38,090 bases of DNA, from IMG/VR virus record IMGVR_UViG_3300022200_000142, positions 1 through 38,090 of that record, one strand, 5' to 3'. This document shows, piece after piece, positions 24,005 through 31,450 of this stretch. The stretch is from a virus. Positions within the stretch are counted from its first letter, which is position 1, and each line of letters begins with the position of its first letter. The translations under genes were made by a program, and so were the position numbers. Under the pieces are notes generated by a model. That model searched no databases, was not told the DNA's origin, and saw nothing but the letters and a program-made list of their open reading frames with translations.

Positions 24005-24114
24005 GTATAAAAGCAATAGGGCGGTAACACTCTGTCTGAGACTGCTCCATATTAGTTTATACTGTGTTTCGCAGGCGAGGGTGTACCCCAGTTCATGCCC
24101 TACTGCTCTTATAC
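24005..24114 (-). ncRNA. Structured RNA closed by an 18-bp helix
   Basis: Bases 24005-24022 and 24097-24114 pair over 18 bp. Two positions pair only as G-U in the minus-strand RNA and would be A-C mismatches on the plus strand, so the RNA is read from the minus strand like its neighbours. Inside are smaller pairings (GGGTACACCC; CTC..GAG). It begins 8 bases after the stop of the Cys-rich gene, so it may be a processed 3' UTR RNA. There is no ORF. Confidence 0.65.
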
Positions 24115-24121
24115 TTTGCCG

Positions 24122-24463
24122 TTAGGCGTAATTGTAACGCTCACAAAACAACTTATAAGCATTATCAATGTTGCCGTTATCTTCCCCAATTTTTTCAGAA
24201 AGTTCATCATCTAATTCCACAACTTTCCAAAAATCTAATTCACAACAATCTCTTTCAATTTCTCTATCAAAGTTTGGTATATCTTCTTCTGTCTCTTGGT
24301 CAGTATCTAAATATTTTTGGCAAGTTGCTACGTCAGAGTAAACTGCACCATAATCGCTATCACCAACTTCTTCGTGTTGAAAAAATTGACAATTAGAACA
24401 ACTACGCCTAACAACAGGTATAGTGCATTGCTCTGTTTCGTTCTTTTTGCTATCTGTATTCAT
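24122..24463 (-). CDS. Cys-rich acidic hypothetical protein, 113 aa
   Basis: Not recognised. Seven or more Cys: 'EQCTIPVVRRSCSNCQFFQHEE', 'VATCQKYL', 'DCCEL', 'LFCERY'. The first CxxC with later Cys/His could bind zinc, and the sequence resembles short Cys-rich domains annotated in Bacteroidetes phages. The middle is very acidic (DTDQETEEDIPNFDREIERD). It follows the methyltransferase gene after 80 bases without features. Confidence 0.6.
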   Translation of the reverse strand: MNTDSKKNETEQCTIPVVRRSCSNCQFFQHEEVGDSDYGAVYSDVATCQKYLDTDQETEEDIPNFDREIERDCCELDFWKVVELDDELSEKIGEDNGNIDNAYKLFCERYNYA

Positions 24464-24543
24464 AATTCAAAGTTTTTATGTTATTAATTAAGTTTGTGCT
24501 GTAAGGTCGCAACGACACCATACCCAAACCGTTACAGACAATA

Positions 24544-25383
24544 CTACGCCAATCCTCCGAATATATGAGCAATCACATCAACAGTCCAACCATTACCTAA
24601 CATTTTATATCTATCGGTGTTTGAAACGCCTTCCGTATAATTGTCAGGAACAGTTTGTAGCCTTTCACACTCAACAACTGTAAGTTTGTGTATATTTTCG
24701 TTTCTATCCTTTGTGAAAGTTGATTTTTGCCCTTTATGCATATTTGAAGTCAAACAACTCGCTTTACCATCAGCATACCATAACTGTTCTAACCTTGTTT
24801 TATTACCAAATTTACCTAATAACCACTTTGGGTAATTATTGTGAAAGTTGGGAGTTTCTAAAATATCATAGACAGTTGTTTTGTTTTCTTTCGGTAATTC
24901 GTTTATAGGTATGTTTGTCCAATATATTCTTGGTCTATTATGGGCTGAAAAAATGCTTGAATTTATCCTTATTGGTTTAACACCAAGTGCATCTGTAATA
25001 ATATCTTCCCATTCTTTTTTCATTACCACATTTTCAAGTAAAAAATAAGTTGGTTTTACTTCATTTAAAACTCTTACAAATTCCCAAAACAAACCGCTTT
25101 TACCGTCAAACCCTTTTCCATTACCAAAAGAACTAAAAGATTGGCAAGGGCTTCCACCGAAAAGTAAGTCTATTTTTGGTAAATCATCTCCTTTTAATTC
25201 CGTAATGCTTCCAACTTGTTTAGTGTTTGGAAAGTTTTTTTGTGTTATGTAAATTGCTTTTTCGTCTATTTCAGAAGCAAAATAGTTATTCACTTTTAAC
25301 CCTACTTTTCGTAAAGCTAATTGTCCGCAACTCATACCATCAAAAAGAGATAGTACATTAAGCCCGTTATGTTCTTTTTTCAT
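24544..25383 (-). CDS. DNA (cytosine-5) methyltransferase
   Basis: A 279-residue complete C5-methyltransferase. AdoMet motif I is 'VLSLFDGMSCGQLAL' (about 10-24), the catalytic PC motif is GGSPC80QSF, ENV is at 117-119 and the Q-x-R-x-R-equivalent is 'AHNRPRIYW'. The C-terminal 'ERLQTVPDNYTEG...MLGNGWTVDVIAHIF' carries motifs IX-X. The spacing and the conserved 'FDGMSCGQ' resemble the phage/DNMT3-like short C5 enzymes. No restriction endonuclease gene is next to it, so it likely protects phage DNA from host restriction. It uses AdoMet to methylate C5 in a short site that cannot be read here. Confidence 0.92.
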   Translation of the reverse strand: MKKEHNGLNVLSLFDGMSCGQLALRKVGLKVNNYFASEIDEKAIYITQKNFPNTKQVGSITELKGDDLPKIDLLFGGSPCQSFSSFGNGKGFDGKSGLFWEFVRVLNEVKPTYFLLENVVMKKEWEDIITDALGVKPIRINSSIFSAHNRPRIYWTNIPINELPKENKTTVYDILETPNFHNNYPKWLLGKFGNKTRLEQLWYADGKASCLTSNMHKGQKSTFTKDRNENIHKLTVVECERLQTVPDNYTEGVSNTDRYKMLGNGWTVDVIAHIFGGLA

Positions 25384-25439
25384 CGTTATTGCTATTTTGA
25401 AAGTTTGTACTATTTAATCCTGCCCTAAATAATCCGCAA

Positions 25440-26387
25440 TTAGTTTGCTTTTCTTTCATGATACTTTCCGCACTCACAAACTATTTTACCTTCAATATCC
25501 CATAGTTTTTCATCTGGGCAATCGCAAACTAACTGTTCGCTTTGCCCTACAACATCGTGTATGCGTAAGGCTGCGTATCGTTCCATATGCTCAATTACGT
25601 TATTGGTTAGAATTGAGTCTTTCAAGCATTCTTCAAGATTATTCCAATCCTCTGGTTTGCAATGTTGATTTAGGTATTCTTCTGCTGTCATTCTATTTAA
25701 GTTTTTCGTTAATAAATCGCCCTTCACTTTCATTCTGTCTCCATTTGAGAATCGAACTACAAACCCTTCATGGTTATCTTCAACCATCCCCTTTAACAGA
25801 GAGTAATCTGAGATACCATCATACCTTTTAACTACATCACAATTAGCACCCTGTGCAATTACTTCTAACTGTTCGTATGTTGCTTCAGTTCCATCATCAG
25901 TTCTAATCGCACCCAGTAAAGTTAAGTTATCTTCCTCGCCATAGTCTACCACAATTCTGTTCCAACTTGCAGTAAACTCAAAAAGGTAGGTCATACCAGT
26001 TGAAAAGTTGTGGTTTAATTTACCAAAGAATATCAGAGATGCAACAAATGCTTGTTTTGAAGTGAATGAACCTCTTGATGCTCCAACCCACGCACCATCA
26101 TACCAAAATACAATGATAAGCGAACCATCCATCTTTTCATAAACCTCAAACTCAGAAGTTGGTGTATGTTTACCCTCCTCTACATTGAAGAATTTTCTAA
26201 ATGGTCTTGCTACTACATTACCTTTATCATCGGTCACTAAACCTCTGCACTGCAAAGTAACTTCATCCCACAGACCTTGATATTGAACCTTCTCGGTATA
26301 GTTCCAAATAGTTAAAGGTAGGGTTGGATGAGTCTGAGAGTATAGCAAACCATCTGATTGGTATTTATGTAGCGTTTCTAAGTTCAT
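25440..26387 (-). CDS. T4 Rnl1-like RNA ligase with C-terminal zinc ribbon
   Basis: A 315-residue ATP-dependent RNA ligase. The pre-motif 'CRGLVTDDKGNVVARPFRKFFN' (47-68) is typical of the T4 RNA ligase 1 family. Motif I is K85-M-D-G-S, the lysine that receives AMP. Motif III is 'YLFEF', IV is E207-GFVV and V is 'MKVKGD' (219-224). The last 30 residues hold C288, C290, C304, C306 and H310, a zinc-ribbon-like end not present in T4 Rnl1, replacing its tRNA-specific domain. Rnl1 rejoins tRNAs nicked in the anticodon loop by host nucleases. Three aberrant tRNA-like genes lie just upstream on the same strand, suggesting they are its substrates or partners. The activity is well supported; the link to those RNAs is inference. 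Confidence 0.85.
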   Translation of the reverse strand: MNLETLHKYQSDGLLYSQTHPTLPLTIWNYTEKVQYQGLWDEVTLQCRGLVTDDKGNVVARPFRKFFNVEEGKHTPTSEFEVYEKMDGSLIIVFWYDGAWVGASRGSFTSKQAFVASLIFFGKLNHNFSTGMTYLFEFTASWNRIVVDYGEEDNLTLLGAIRTDDGTEATYEQLEVIAQGANCDVVKRYDGISDYSLLKGMVEDNHEGFVVRFSNGDRMKVKGDLLTKNLNRMTAEEYLNQHCKPEDWNNLEECLKDSILTNNVIEHMERYAALRIHDVVGQSEQLVCDCPDEKLWDIEGKIVCECGKYHERKAN

Positions 26388-26427
26388 CGTAGTTTAATTA
26401 GATTTATTCATTTTATTTAGTTTTTAG

Positions 26428-26552
26428 TAGTCAGGACAGGATTCGAACCTGTATTATTCTAGCTACCAATATCATATAGGGGTACTTTAGTTTTCCCAAG
26501 AGATACCAGACCTCCGCCTCCTATACAGCGTCTACCATTCCGCCACCTGACT
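26428..26552 (-). tRNA. tRNA-like gene A (Leu-type body) with oversized anticodon region
   Basis: The 7-bp acceptor AGTCAGG/CCTGACT, D arm GCGGAATGGTAGACGC and T arm ACAGG TTCGAAT CCTGT are tRNA-Leu-like. Between D and T arms lie 75 nt, about 40 more than normal. TATAGG/CCTATA could form an anticodon stem but encloses about 40 nt. A short TATT/AATA stem could be the variable arm. No normal anticodon loop is visible. No CCA is encoded; A is the discriminator. Confidence 0.5.
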
Positions 26553-26554
26553 AA

Positions 26555-26640
26555 GTTGCTCGTCTTTCCAAGCTGTCACCACTTTGATAGCTCCTCCAAT
26601 GTTACTCTTCGGTTGTGTTCATAGATGGTTCACTATGAAT
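26555..26640 (-). other. Spacer between tRNA-like genes A and B
   Basis: 86 nt without an ORF. It contains a 7-bp hairpin TTCATAG/CTATGAA (26618-26624, 26633-26639) close to the 3' end of gene B, possibly a processing signal. Nothing else is recognised. Confidence 0.35.
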
Positions 26641-26642
26641 CG

Positions 26643-26744
26643 TAGTCAGGACAGGATTCGAACCTGTACGAGCATAGCTCCAATTTTTATGAGATTCGAA
26701 CTCCAGCTTACCCTTTAAGCGTCTACCAATTCCGCCACCTGACT
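26643..26744 (-). tRNA. tRNA-like gene B (Leu-type body) with oversized anticodon region
   Basis: It has the same acceptor and T arm as gene A and a D arm GCGGAATTGGTAGACGC. Between D and T arms are 51 nt. GAGC-TAT-GCTC forms a variable arm. The rest includes GAG-TTCGAAT-CTC, a second T-arm-like hairpin in place of a normal anticodon arm. No standard anticodon can be assigned. Confidence 0.5.
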
Positions 26745-26751
26745 ATTTTAT

Positions 26752-26934
26752 TTAGATATATTTACTAATATCTTCTTTAGCAATTTCAGTTATCGAATCA
26801 TCCATAATTTCTTTATTAGTATGCCCAATTACTATAACGGAATAATATTTACCATCCAATTCATATACCTGATATGCTGAATCTTTAACCCATTCACCTT
26901 CTCCGATGAATTTCGTTTTATCTAAATCTATCAT
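26752..26934 (-). CDS. Hypothetical protein, 60 aa
   Basis: Not recognised. A small acidic alpha/beta protein (KFIGEGEWVKDSAYQVYELDGKYYSVIVIGH..., then 'EIAKEDISKYI'). The frame is open to 27039, but the upstream part is translated tRNA-like sequence C (a familiar artefact reading MAKLVDARD...), so ATG 26934 is the real start. It is sandwiched between tRNA-like genes B and C. Confidence 0.6.
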   Translation of the reverse strand: MIDLDKTKFIGEGEWVKDSAYQVYELDGKYYSVIVIGHTNKEIMDDSITEIAKEDISKYI

Positions 26935-26948
26935 AATTATATTTTTAG

Positions 26949-27045
26949 TAGTCAGGACAGGACTCGAACCTGTAATGTGGTGATACCAGCTTATATCTTT
27001 ATCCACGAGAGTATCTCTTGCGTCTACCAATTTCGCCACCTGACT
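26949..27045 (-). tRNA. tRNA-like gene C (Leu-type body) with oversized anticodon region
   Basis: Acceptor AGTCAGG/CCTGACT, D arm GCGAAATTGGTAGACGC and T arm ACAGG TTCGAGT CCTGT. Between D and T arms are 46 nt, about 14 too many. AGAG-ATA-CTCT and GTGG...CCAC can pair, but no 5-bp stem with a 7-nt loop can be drawn. It is first in the presumed transcript, downstream of a TACCTTTG box. Confidence 0.5.
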
Positions 27046-27064
27046 ATATTATTTTAGTAGTAAT

Positions 27065-27092
27065 CTCGCCATTTCTTCGCCAAAGTGGCGAG
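27065..27092 (-). other. Hairpin upstream of tRNA-like gene C
   Basis: A 7-bp inverted repeat CTCGCCA/TGGCGAG (27065-27071, 27086-27092) between the presumed promoter at 27127 and tRNA-like gene C. There is no U-run on either strand, so it is not a simple terminator; it may be part of the RNA leader. Confidence 0.4.
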
Positions 27093-27126
27093 AAATTGTT
27101 TTGTTGTGCAATATACGAAGTTCAAA

Positions 27127-27134
27127 CAAAGGTA
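27127..27134 (-). promoter_or_regulatory. Possible promoter box TACCTTTG for the tRNA-like/RNA ligase unit
   Basis: The minus strand reads TACCTTTG, a perfect Bacteroidetes -7 box (TANNTTTG), identical to that of the promoter at 31714. The -33 position shows no exact TTTG (TGTC at the matching place), so strength is uncertain. Downstream lie tRNA-like genes C, B and A and the RNA ligase. Confidence 0.45.
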
Positions 27135-27154
27135 AAAAGACGCGGTGTTTAGGT

Positions 27155-27258
27155 GACACAATTCGCACCCCAACTCAAACTCCTTATGAGTCGCTGTGCA
27201 CCGCTATTCCATAAGTCTTACACATAGGACGCTTACGGTCAGGGGTGCTTCTTGTGTC
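27155..27258 (-). ncRNA. Structured RNA closed by a 7+3+7 helix
   Basis: GACACAA-GAA-GCACCCC (27258-27242 on the minus strand) pairs with GGGGTGC-GAA-TTGTGTC (27171-27155): two perfect 7-bp helices around a symmetric GAA/GAA internal loop that could form sheared G-A pairs. CTTATG/CATAAG pair inside. It starts 7 bases after the SSB stop codon and ends just before the promoter box at 27127, so it looks like a 3' UTR RNA or terminator-like element. Confidence 0.6.
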
Positions 27259-27264
27259 TAGTAT

Positions 27265-28023
27265 TTAGAATGGCAGATCATCATCCTCTACCTCGTCTAA
27301 AACTGTTGCTTTGTTAATCAAAGGAGTTTCATCTTTTGGTACAACAAGTTCTTCTTGAGACTCTTCAGTAGTTTCTGTTCTGTTGAAATACTTTTTGTGG
27401 TATTCGGGTAATTCAGCAGCAACTTCTAAAACAGTAGATATGAGGTCTTTTTCTGCGGACATAGTGGTGAACTTAGGCACTCTGAAAGGAATAGGTGCGT
27501 CTGTTCTCAACTCTGGGTCAACCTCACACTTAACAACAATTCCGTTTGACACACTCTTGTATGTAACACCGGCTTCAATCCAAGCGTTTAGAGAAGACTT
27601 GCTCAACTTAAGATGGATTAACTCTATCGGATTCATCTTCTTGTCCAACATAACAGCGTAGATAGAAGAAGCAAATACACCACCTGCTTTAACCACAACA
27701 CCTTCAATGTCTTTCCACAAACCTTCAGCAATGATTGTTGACTTTGTGTTGTGTGTTTTAGAACCAAACGTTCTAACATCAAGAGCGTCAGTCTTTGTGT
27801 TTCTAACTTCCCTTGACCAAATACCACTCTTGCTCTTGTTGTGATAACCAGTAACAGTAGACAGTATATCTACAGGTACAATGTAAAACGGTGGCTTTAA
27901 GATTACGGTTTGTTTTTTCTCTTTATCGTAGTAAGAGAAATAGCTTTTGTTCTCGGCTGCGCTGAACTCGATGAACTTTTTTGCTGGGTTAACCAGCTTT
28001 TCGGAATTGTTAAATAAACTCAT
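27265..28023 (-). CDS. Single-stranded DNA-binding protein (phage SSB)
   Basis: A 252-residue protein whose last residues are acidic and end in D-D-D-L-P-F, the partner-binding tail typical of SSBs. The body (about 10-190) is beta-rich with aromatic and basic positions (KSYFSYYDKEKKQTVILKPPFYIVPV) compatible with an OB fold. It lies 33 bases after the primase-helicase gene and has its own exact Bacteroidetes promoter at 28041-28071, as expected for a protein needed in bulk. It would coat ssDNA at the fork and recruit helicase or polymerase. The OB fold is inferred from the tail and context. Confidence 0.75.
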   Translation of the reverse strand: MSLFNNSEKLVNPAKKFIEFSAAENKSYFSYYDKEKKQTVILKPPFYIVPVDILSTVTGYHNKSKSGIWSREVRNTKTDALDVRTFGSKTHNTKSTIIAEGLWKDIEGVVVKAGGVFASSIYAVMLDKKMNPIELIHLKLSKSSLNAWIEAGVTYKSVSNGIVVKCEVDPELRTDAPIPFRVPKFTTMSAEKDLISTVLEVAAELPEYHKKYFNRTETTEESQEELVVPKDETPLINKATVLDEVEDDDLPF

Positions 28024-28040
28024 AATTAATTGTTTAAGTG

Positions 28041-28071
28041 CAAAGTTAAAATAAAATTAGAAATTGTCAAA
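28041..28071 (-). promoter_or_regulatory. Bacteroidetes-type promoter for the SSB gene
   Basis: The minus strand reads TTTG (28071-28068), 19 bases, then TAACTTTG (28048-28041): an exact match to TTTG-N19-TANNTTTG. It overlaps the 3' end of the primase-helicase gene and sits 18 bases before the SSB start codon. Confidence 0.75.
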
Positions 28072-29850
28072 AGAAGAATTGTCCCAATTTGGAAGTCTAC
28101 GCTCAGGTTCACTTCTGCGTAAACCTTTTCTTTCCCAAAACTGTACAACCGGATCCACACCTTCACAGGTATAACCGCAGTAGTTTTTGTTTATTCGCAG
28201 TATGACTGGTTCGTCCATGTTGGTGGGTTCACCACCTGTTTCTTTGCTACGAATTTTCTGAACGTGCAGTTCGGTATTGTACTTTCGAGTTGGATCATTA
28301 AGTACCCGGTGAACCACGATAAAGCTGTCTGCTTTGTTCGCTTTAATTTGACCCCCACTTACATCTGATTTCCAAGGTGTTCTAATGAATCCATCTTTGT
28401 CTTTATTTCTACCGGCAGTAGAGTTGACGTGATCTGCTACCCATACTGTAGAGAAGTTTTCTTTAAACTCTCTAAGCATGTTGGTTGCTTTCAAATTATG
28501 TCTGTGTTCGTCTAAGTTATTGGGAATATCCATGGCATTGAATGGTTCTGCAATAAGTAAATCAAACTCCATAACCTCATCGTAAATAACTTCTGCTCGT
28601 ATTAGAAAATCCTCCCAAGTATACAAGTACTTAGATGAGAATATAACAAATTGTTCGTCAACAAACTTATCTGCTAATTCTTTTTCTTCAGCACTCATCT
28701 CAACTAGAGGTATTCCAATATAGAACTCTTTTAGTTTTTTACGAAGTTCACCATCACTGTTTTCAAAGCTGGCGATAGAAACTTTAACTCCGTTAAACAT
28801 TGCCTCTAATACAGAGAGATACCACAGCACAAACGATTTACCACTGTTATCTAGTCCGCTAAACCAATCCAAGCTGTTATACTTGTACATCCAATGTCTA
28901 TCGAGTTTAGGGATATTAGAAGACTGTCCCATGGCAATTGTACCATCGATAATACTTTGTTCATACAAATCCATCTCCTCCCTGTCTGCCAAGAAATCAA
29001 AGTCACCATTTTCTCTTCTGAGAAACTCTTGTGCTTTTTCAATCTTCTTAGCTTCATGCAGTGGTGCTCTTTTGCCGTACTCTATACCATCAACAATAGT
29101 CTTTCTTGCTTGATTGAGATTCTTAACATCTTTCTGTTTAATCTCACCTTCAAGAGTTGCTATAGCATCTTTTTCGTCAATACGTCCAGCAGCAACATAG
29201 CCTCCAAGAAGTCTAGCTGCCTTAAGAAGTTGATCATGTTTTTCCCCATCAACAGAACTACGAACCATTGCGATAGCTTTACCCAACAGTTGAACATTTC
29301 TTCTGTCTTTTCTTTCAGACCTTTCTTTAGCAACTTCCGCTTCGGTCTTGGTACGAGTCCAAACCTTACTGTCTTGATTGTAGTAAAGGTCTGAATCATA
29401 GCTTTCAAAGCACAATCTAGAAATGTTCTTAGATGTGGTATCAAGTTCTGGATAACGCTCAATGAATGCAACATACATGTCTTCATGTTGAGATATGTTA
29501 GGTGAACATTTTACCAAAGCCTTTACACCTTTACCACTTGGAGATATCCAAGCAGCAAAGATGTATGGGTCATTTTTCAGTTGGTTCTTTTTAGTAGAAG
29601 GATCATCAAGTTTATCCCAATCGAGAACAAAGAGTCCGCTGTGTTCTGTGACGTTAGCGTCTGTTCTTTTTGTATCGGTAATCTTTCCCGCAAAAACAAC
29701 ACATGGTAAATCCTTCTTGTCCACTGTATCAGAACGAACACCCTCAACAGCAGTTTTACTTTTACCGTTTTTAATACGAGCTAAAGCTTGGGTAACATGG
29801 ATTAATGCCGGAGACTTACTTTTTAAATTTGAATAAATGGTAACTATCAT
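28057..29850 (-). CDS. Primase-helicase: BT4734/VirE-type N-domain fused to DnaB-like ATPase
   Basis: A 597-residue protein. The N-terminal region (about 1-170) matches the BT4734/VirE_N type: 'VVFAGKITDTKR', 'GLFVLDWDKLDD' with the D-x-D pair and 'AAWISPSGKGVKALVK'. A PriCT-like helical linker follows (about 200-290). The C-terminal RecA-type domain has Walker A 'GLDNSGKS' near 331-338, a hydrophobic strand ending 'FDLLIAEPFNAMD' as Walker B, and 'VWADH' plus 'GGQIKANKADSFIVVHRV' like the DnaB sensor region. It should prime and unwind at the phage fork with the adjacent SSB and PolB. The gene overlaps the upstream membrane-protein gene as ATGA. Confidence 0.8.
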   Translation of the reverse strand: MIVTIYSNLKSKSPALIHVTQALARIKNGKSKTAVEGVRSDTVDKKDLPCVVFAGKITDTKRTDANVTEHSGLFVLDWDKLDDPSTKKNQLKNDPYIFAAWISPSGKGVKALVKCSPNISQHEDMYVAFIERYPELDTTSKNISRLCFESYDSDLYYNQDSKVWTRTKTEAEVAKERSERKDRRNVQLLGKAIAMVRSSVDGEKHDQLLKAARLLGGYVAAGRIDEKDAIATLEGEIKQKDVKNLNQARKTIVDGIEYGKRAPLHEAKKIEKAQEFLRRENGDFDFLADREEMDLYEQSIIDGTIAMGQSSNIPKLDRHWMYKYNSLDWFSGLDNSGKSFVLWYLSVLEAMFNGVKVSIASFENSDGELRKKLKEFYIGIPLVEMSAEEKELADKFVDEQFVIFSSKYLYTWEDFLIRAEVIYDEVMEFDLLIAEPFNAMDIPNNLDEHRHNLKATNMLREFKENFSTVWVADHVNSTAGRNKDKDGFIRTPWKSDVSGGQIKANKADSFIVVHRVLNDPTRKYNTELHVQKIRSKETGGEPTNMDEPVILRINKNYCGYTCEGVDPVVQFWERKGLRRSEPERRLPNWDNSSFDNF

Positions 29851-30221
29851 TGTATTGGTTTTAACTCCATGAACCTATCGTCAACAGCAGGGTCAAATAA
29901 CCACAAGGTATTCTCATACTGTCTTTCGGCTAACTCTTGGTTGTACATAATTACTTTAGATATGGCTCCTGCCTTTTCAAAATGACTTTCGACGTACCTT
30001 GCTTCTTCAAGCGTGCTGATTAAGGCGTTACGCTTAACGAGGTGTAGCTCGTATTTAAAAGGGGACATTATCAGCAAAATCGCCATTGAAACAGATGTTA
30101 CACCGCTTACAATACCAATCACTCTTAAAAAGACAGTAACCATGTTGTATCTATTATTGAACAAAATAACCACCAAACCGCTCAATAATGAAACACTACA
30201 GAAAATTAATATCTGTTCCAT
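29847..30221 (-). CDS. Membrane protein, two or three helices
   Basis: Not recognised. A 124-residue protein: hydrophobic segments at about 3-20 (ILIFCSVSLLSGLVVILF) and 29-52 (FLRVIGIVSGVTSVSMAILLIM), then a soluble, helical domain of about 65 residues. The position between early genes and the primase-helicase (ATGA overlap) suggests an early membrane function, for example anchoring replication or excluding other phages; neither is shown. Confidence 0.55.
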   Translation of the reverse strand: MEQILIFCSVSLLSGLVVILFNNRYNMVTVFLRVIGIVSGVTSVSMAILLIMSPFKYELHLVKRNALISTLEEARYVESHFEKAGAISKVIMYNQELAERQYENTLWLFDPAVDDRFMELKPIQ

Positions 30222-30223
30222 GA

Positions 30224-30640
30224 TTACAATCCTTTTCTTACGGTTTCGATTAAGTCCTTGTGCTTAGATTTAAACTCGTCTCTGAGTTCTTCGGATTCAA
30301 ACCAAAAGCCAATGTATCTATTATTACACAAGCCATTTATCTCTATACAAGCGTTACATACATCAGCTTCCTGCTCAATAGCTGCATGGATTTCAATAAG
30401 CTGAATAAGTGCAAGTACTGCCTCTGCTCGTTCTTTGGTTGACATTTGGTCTACGTCGTCGTTGTTGTTTGAGTCGTATATCGAATAGCCTTTTCTGAAA
30501 AAAAACCAATTTCTATTAGGTATATCCTTCACCGAGTCTACGACCCTTGACTTAGTTTCTACTTGTGCAAGCAATGCCTTTACTTCAGCAAGTTCTTTTT
30601 CTGCGTTTTCAATTCGCTTTTGTAATTCTGATTTTTTCAT
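30224..30640 (-). CDS. Hypothetical protein with N-terminal coiled coil, 138 aa
   Basis: Not recognised as a family with a known role. Residues 1-28 form a coiled coil (LQKRIENAEKELAEVKALLAQVE). The remainder is a globular domain with 'RNWFFFRKGYSIYDSNN', 'AEAVLALIQLIEIHAAI' and 'IGFWFESEELRDEF', a pattern I have seen in Bacteroidetes phage hypothetical proteins. It overlaps the upstream gene by four bases. Confidence 0.6.
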   Translation of the reverse strand: MKKSELQKRIENAEKELAEVKALLAQVETKSRVVDSVKDIPNRNWFFFRKGYSIYDSNNNDDVDQMSTKERAEAVLALIQLIEIHAAIEQEADVCNACIEINGLCNNRYIGFWFESEELRDEFKSKHKDLIETVRKGL

Positions 30641-31155
30641 CCCTTCTTAATTTTAATTTGACTTGGTTTAAGGTTAAACTTCTCAGCTATCTCGTCAATA
30701 GTTAACTCGACTGGCTGTTCTTGTTCTTCGATTACTGGTTCTGCGTATTTCCATCCACAAGAGCTTGTCTCATATTCTGCTTCCTCAAAAGACTCTGCGT
30801 TATACCAAGCAACATATTTGCCATTCTTTTCCATAAAGACAACGCGCTTCGTTCTTTTCTTTTTAACCCCTCCCTCAATATCACTAACCCACATAAGCAT
30901 CGGGTACTTGTTCTTTACGTTAGCAGGGTGTTTTAGGACTGCGTCGAAGTTTTTATATCGCAAAGCTCTATTCCAAGTTTCATAGCGTTCAACAGTTGAG
31001 TCCCAATAAAAGCCACCGCTATCTTTACTTGTGTCTAAATATTTCTCAAAAACACTCGCATCGCGTTTGTTTCCCTGCTCCTCCTGTCTGTCAAGCATGA
31101 TTTCAACTAACTCGTCAGGGATTTTGTTTAGTTTTCCTTTTGTGTACTTTTTCAT
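30637..31155 (-). CDS. Hypothetical protein, 172 aa
   Basis: Not recognised. ATG 31155 is chosen because it overlaps the previous stop as ATGA; an upstream in-frame start at 31206 would overlap by 55 bases. Basic N-terminus (KKYTKGKLNKIPDELVEIMLDRQEEQG), a middle domain with 'GGFYWDSTVERYETWNRALRYKNFDAV', and a C-terminal helix-turn-helix-like 'TIDEIAEKFNLKPSQIKIKKG'. It lies in the early operon. Confidence 0.55.
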   Translation of the reverse strand: MKKYTKGKLNKIPDELVEIMLDRQEEQGNKRDASVFEKYLDTSKDSGGFYWDSTVERYETWNRALRYKNFDAVLKHPANVKNKYPMLMWVSDIEGGVKKKRTKRVVFMEKNGKYVAWYNAESFEEAEYETSSCGWKYAEPVIEEQEQPVELTIDEIAEKFNLKPSQIKIKKG

Positions 31156-31409
31156 GGCTTCGCTTCTATTTGGTTTGCTACTAAGGTGTAGCGCTCGTTT
31201 AACCACTCTTGAATTTCGTTTTTGGTTGCTGGAGTTCCACTAGTTGTTTCGCCATTAGAAATACGAACTAAAAAGTATTTGTCATCGACAACTCTTGCTA
31301 GAATGAAAAATGCCCCCATACGATTTTTATACAACCCTCCTATAACGAAAGGTACATCTTGTGTTTCTTCTTGACTTTTTGGTGTCAAGTACCATGTTCC
31401 TCTTTTCAT
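31152..31409 (-). CDS. Hypothetical protein, 85 aa
   Basis: Not recognised. A beta-rich small domain (FVIGGLYKNRMGAFFILARVVDDKYFLVRIS) followed by a helix (KNEIQEWLNERYTLVANQIE). It is the first gene of an overlapping early cluster that runs into the primase-helicase. A possible -7 box is at 31451-31458. Confidence 0.6.
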   Translation of the reverse strand: MKRGTWYLTPKSQEETQDVPFVIGGLYKNRMGAFFILARVVDDKYFLVRISNGETTSGTPATKNEIQEWLNERYTLVANQIEAKP

Positions 31410-31450
31410 ATAAATTGATTTTTGATTTATTTTTTACCGGGTTTACTGCA

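Noticed and set aside
26935-27039. N-terminal extension of the 60-aa gene (MAKLVDARD...)
   Set aside because: It is the conceptual translation of tRNA-like gene C, a well-known annotation artefact.
26428-27045. Group I introns in the tRNA-like genes
   Set aside because: The extra sequence is only about 14-43 nt, far below the size of a self-splicing intron core.
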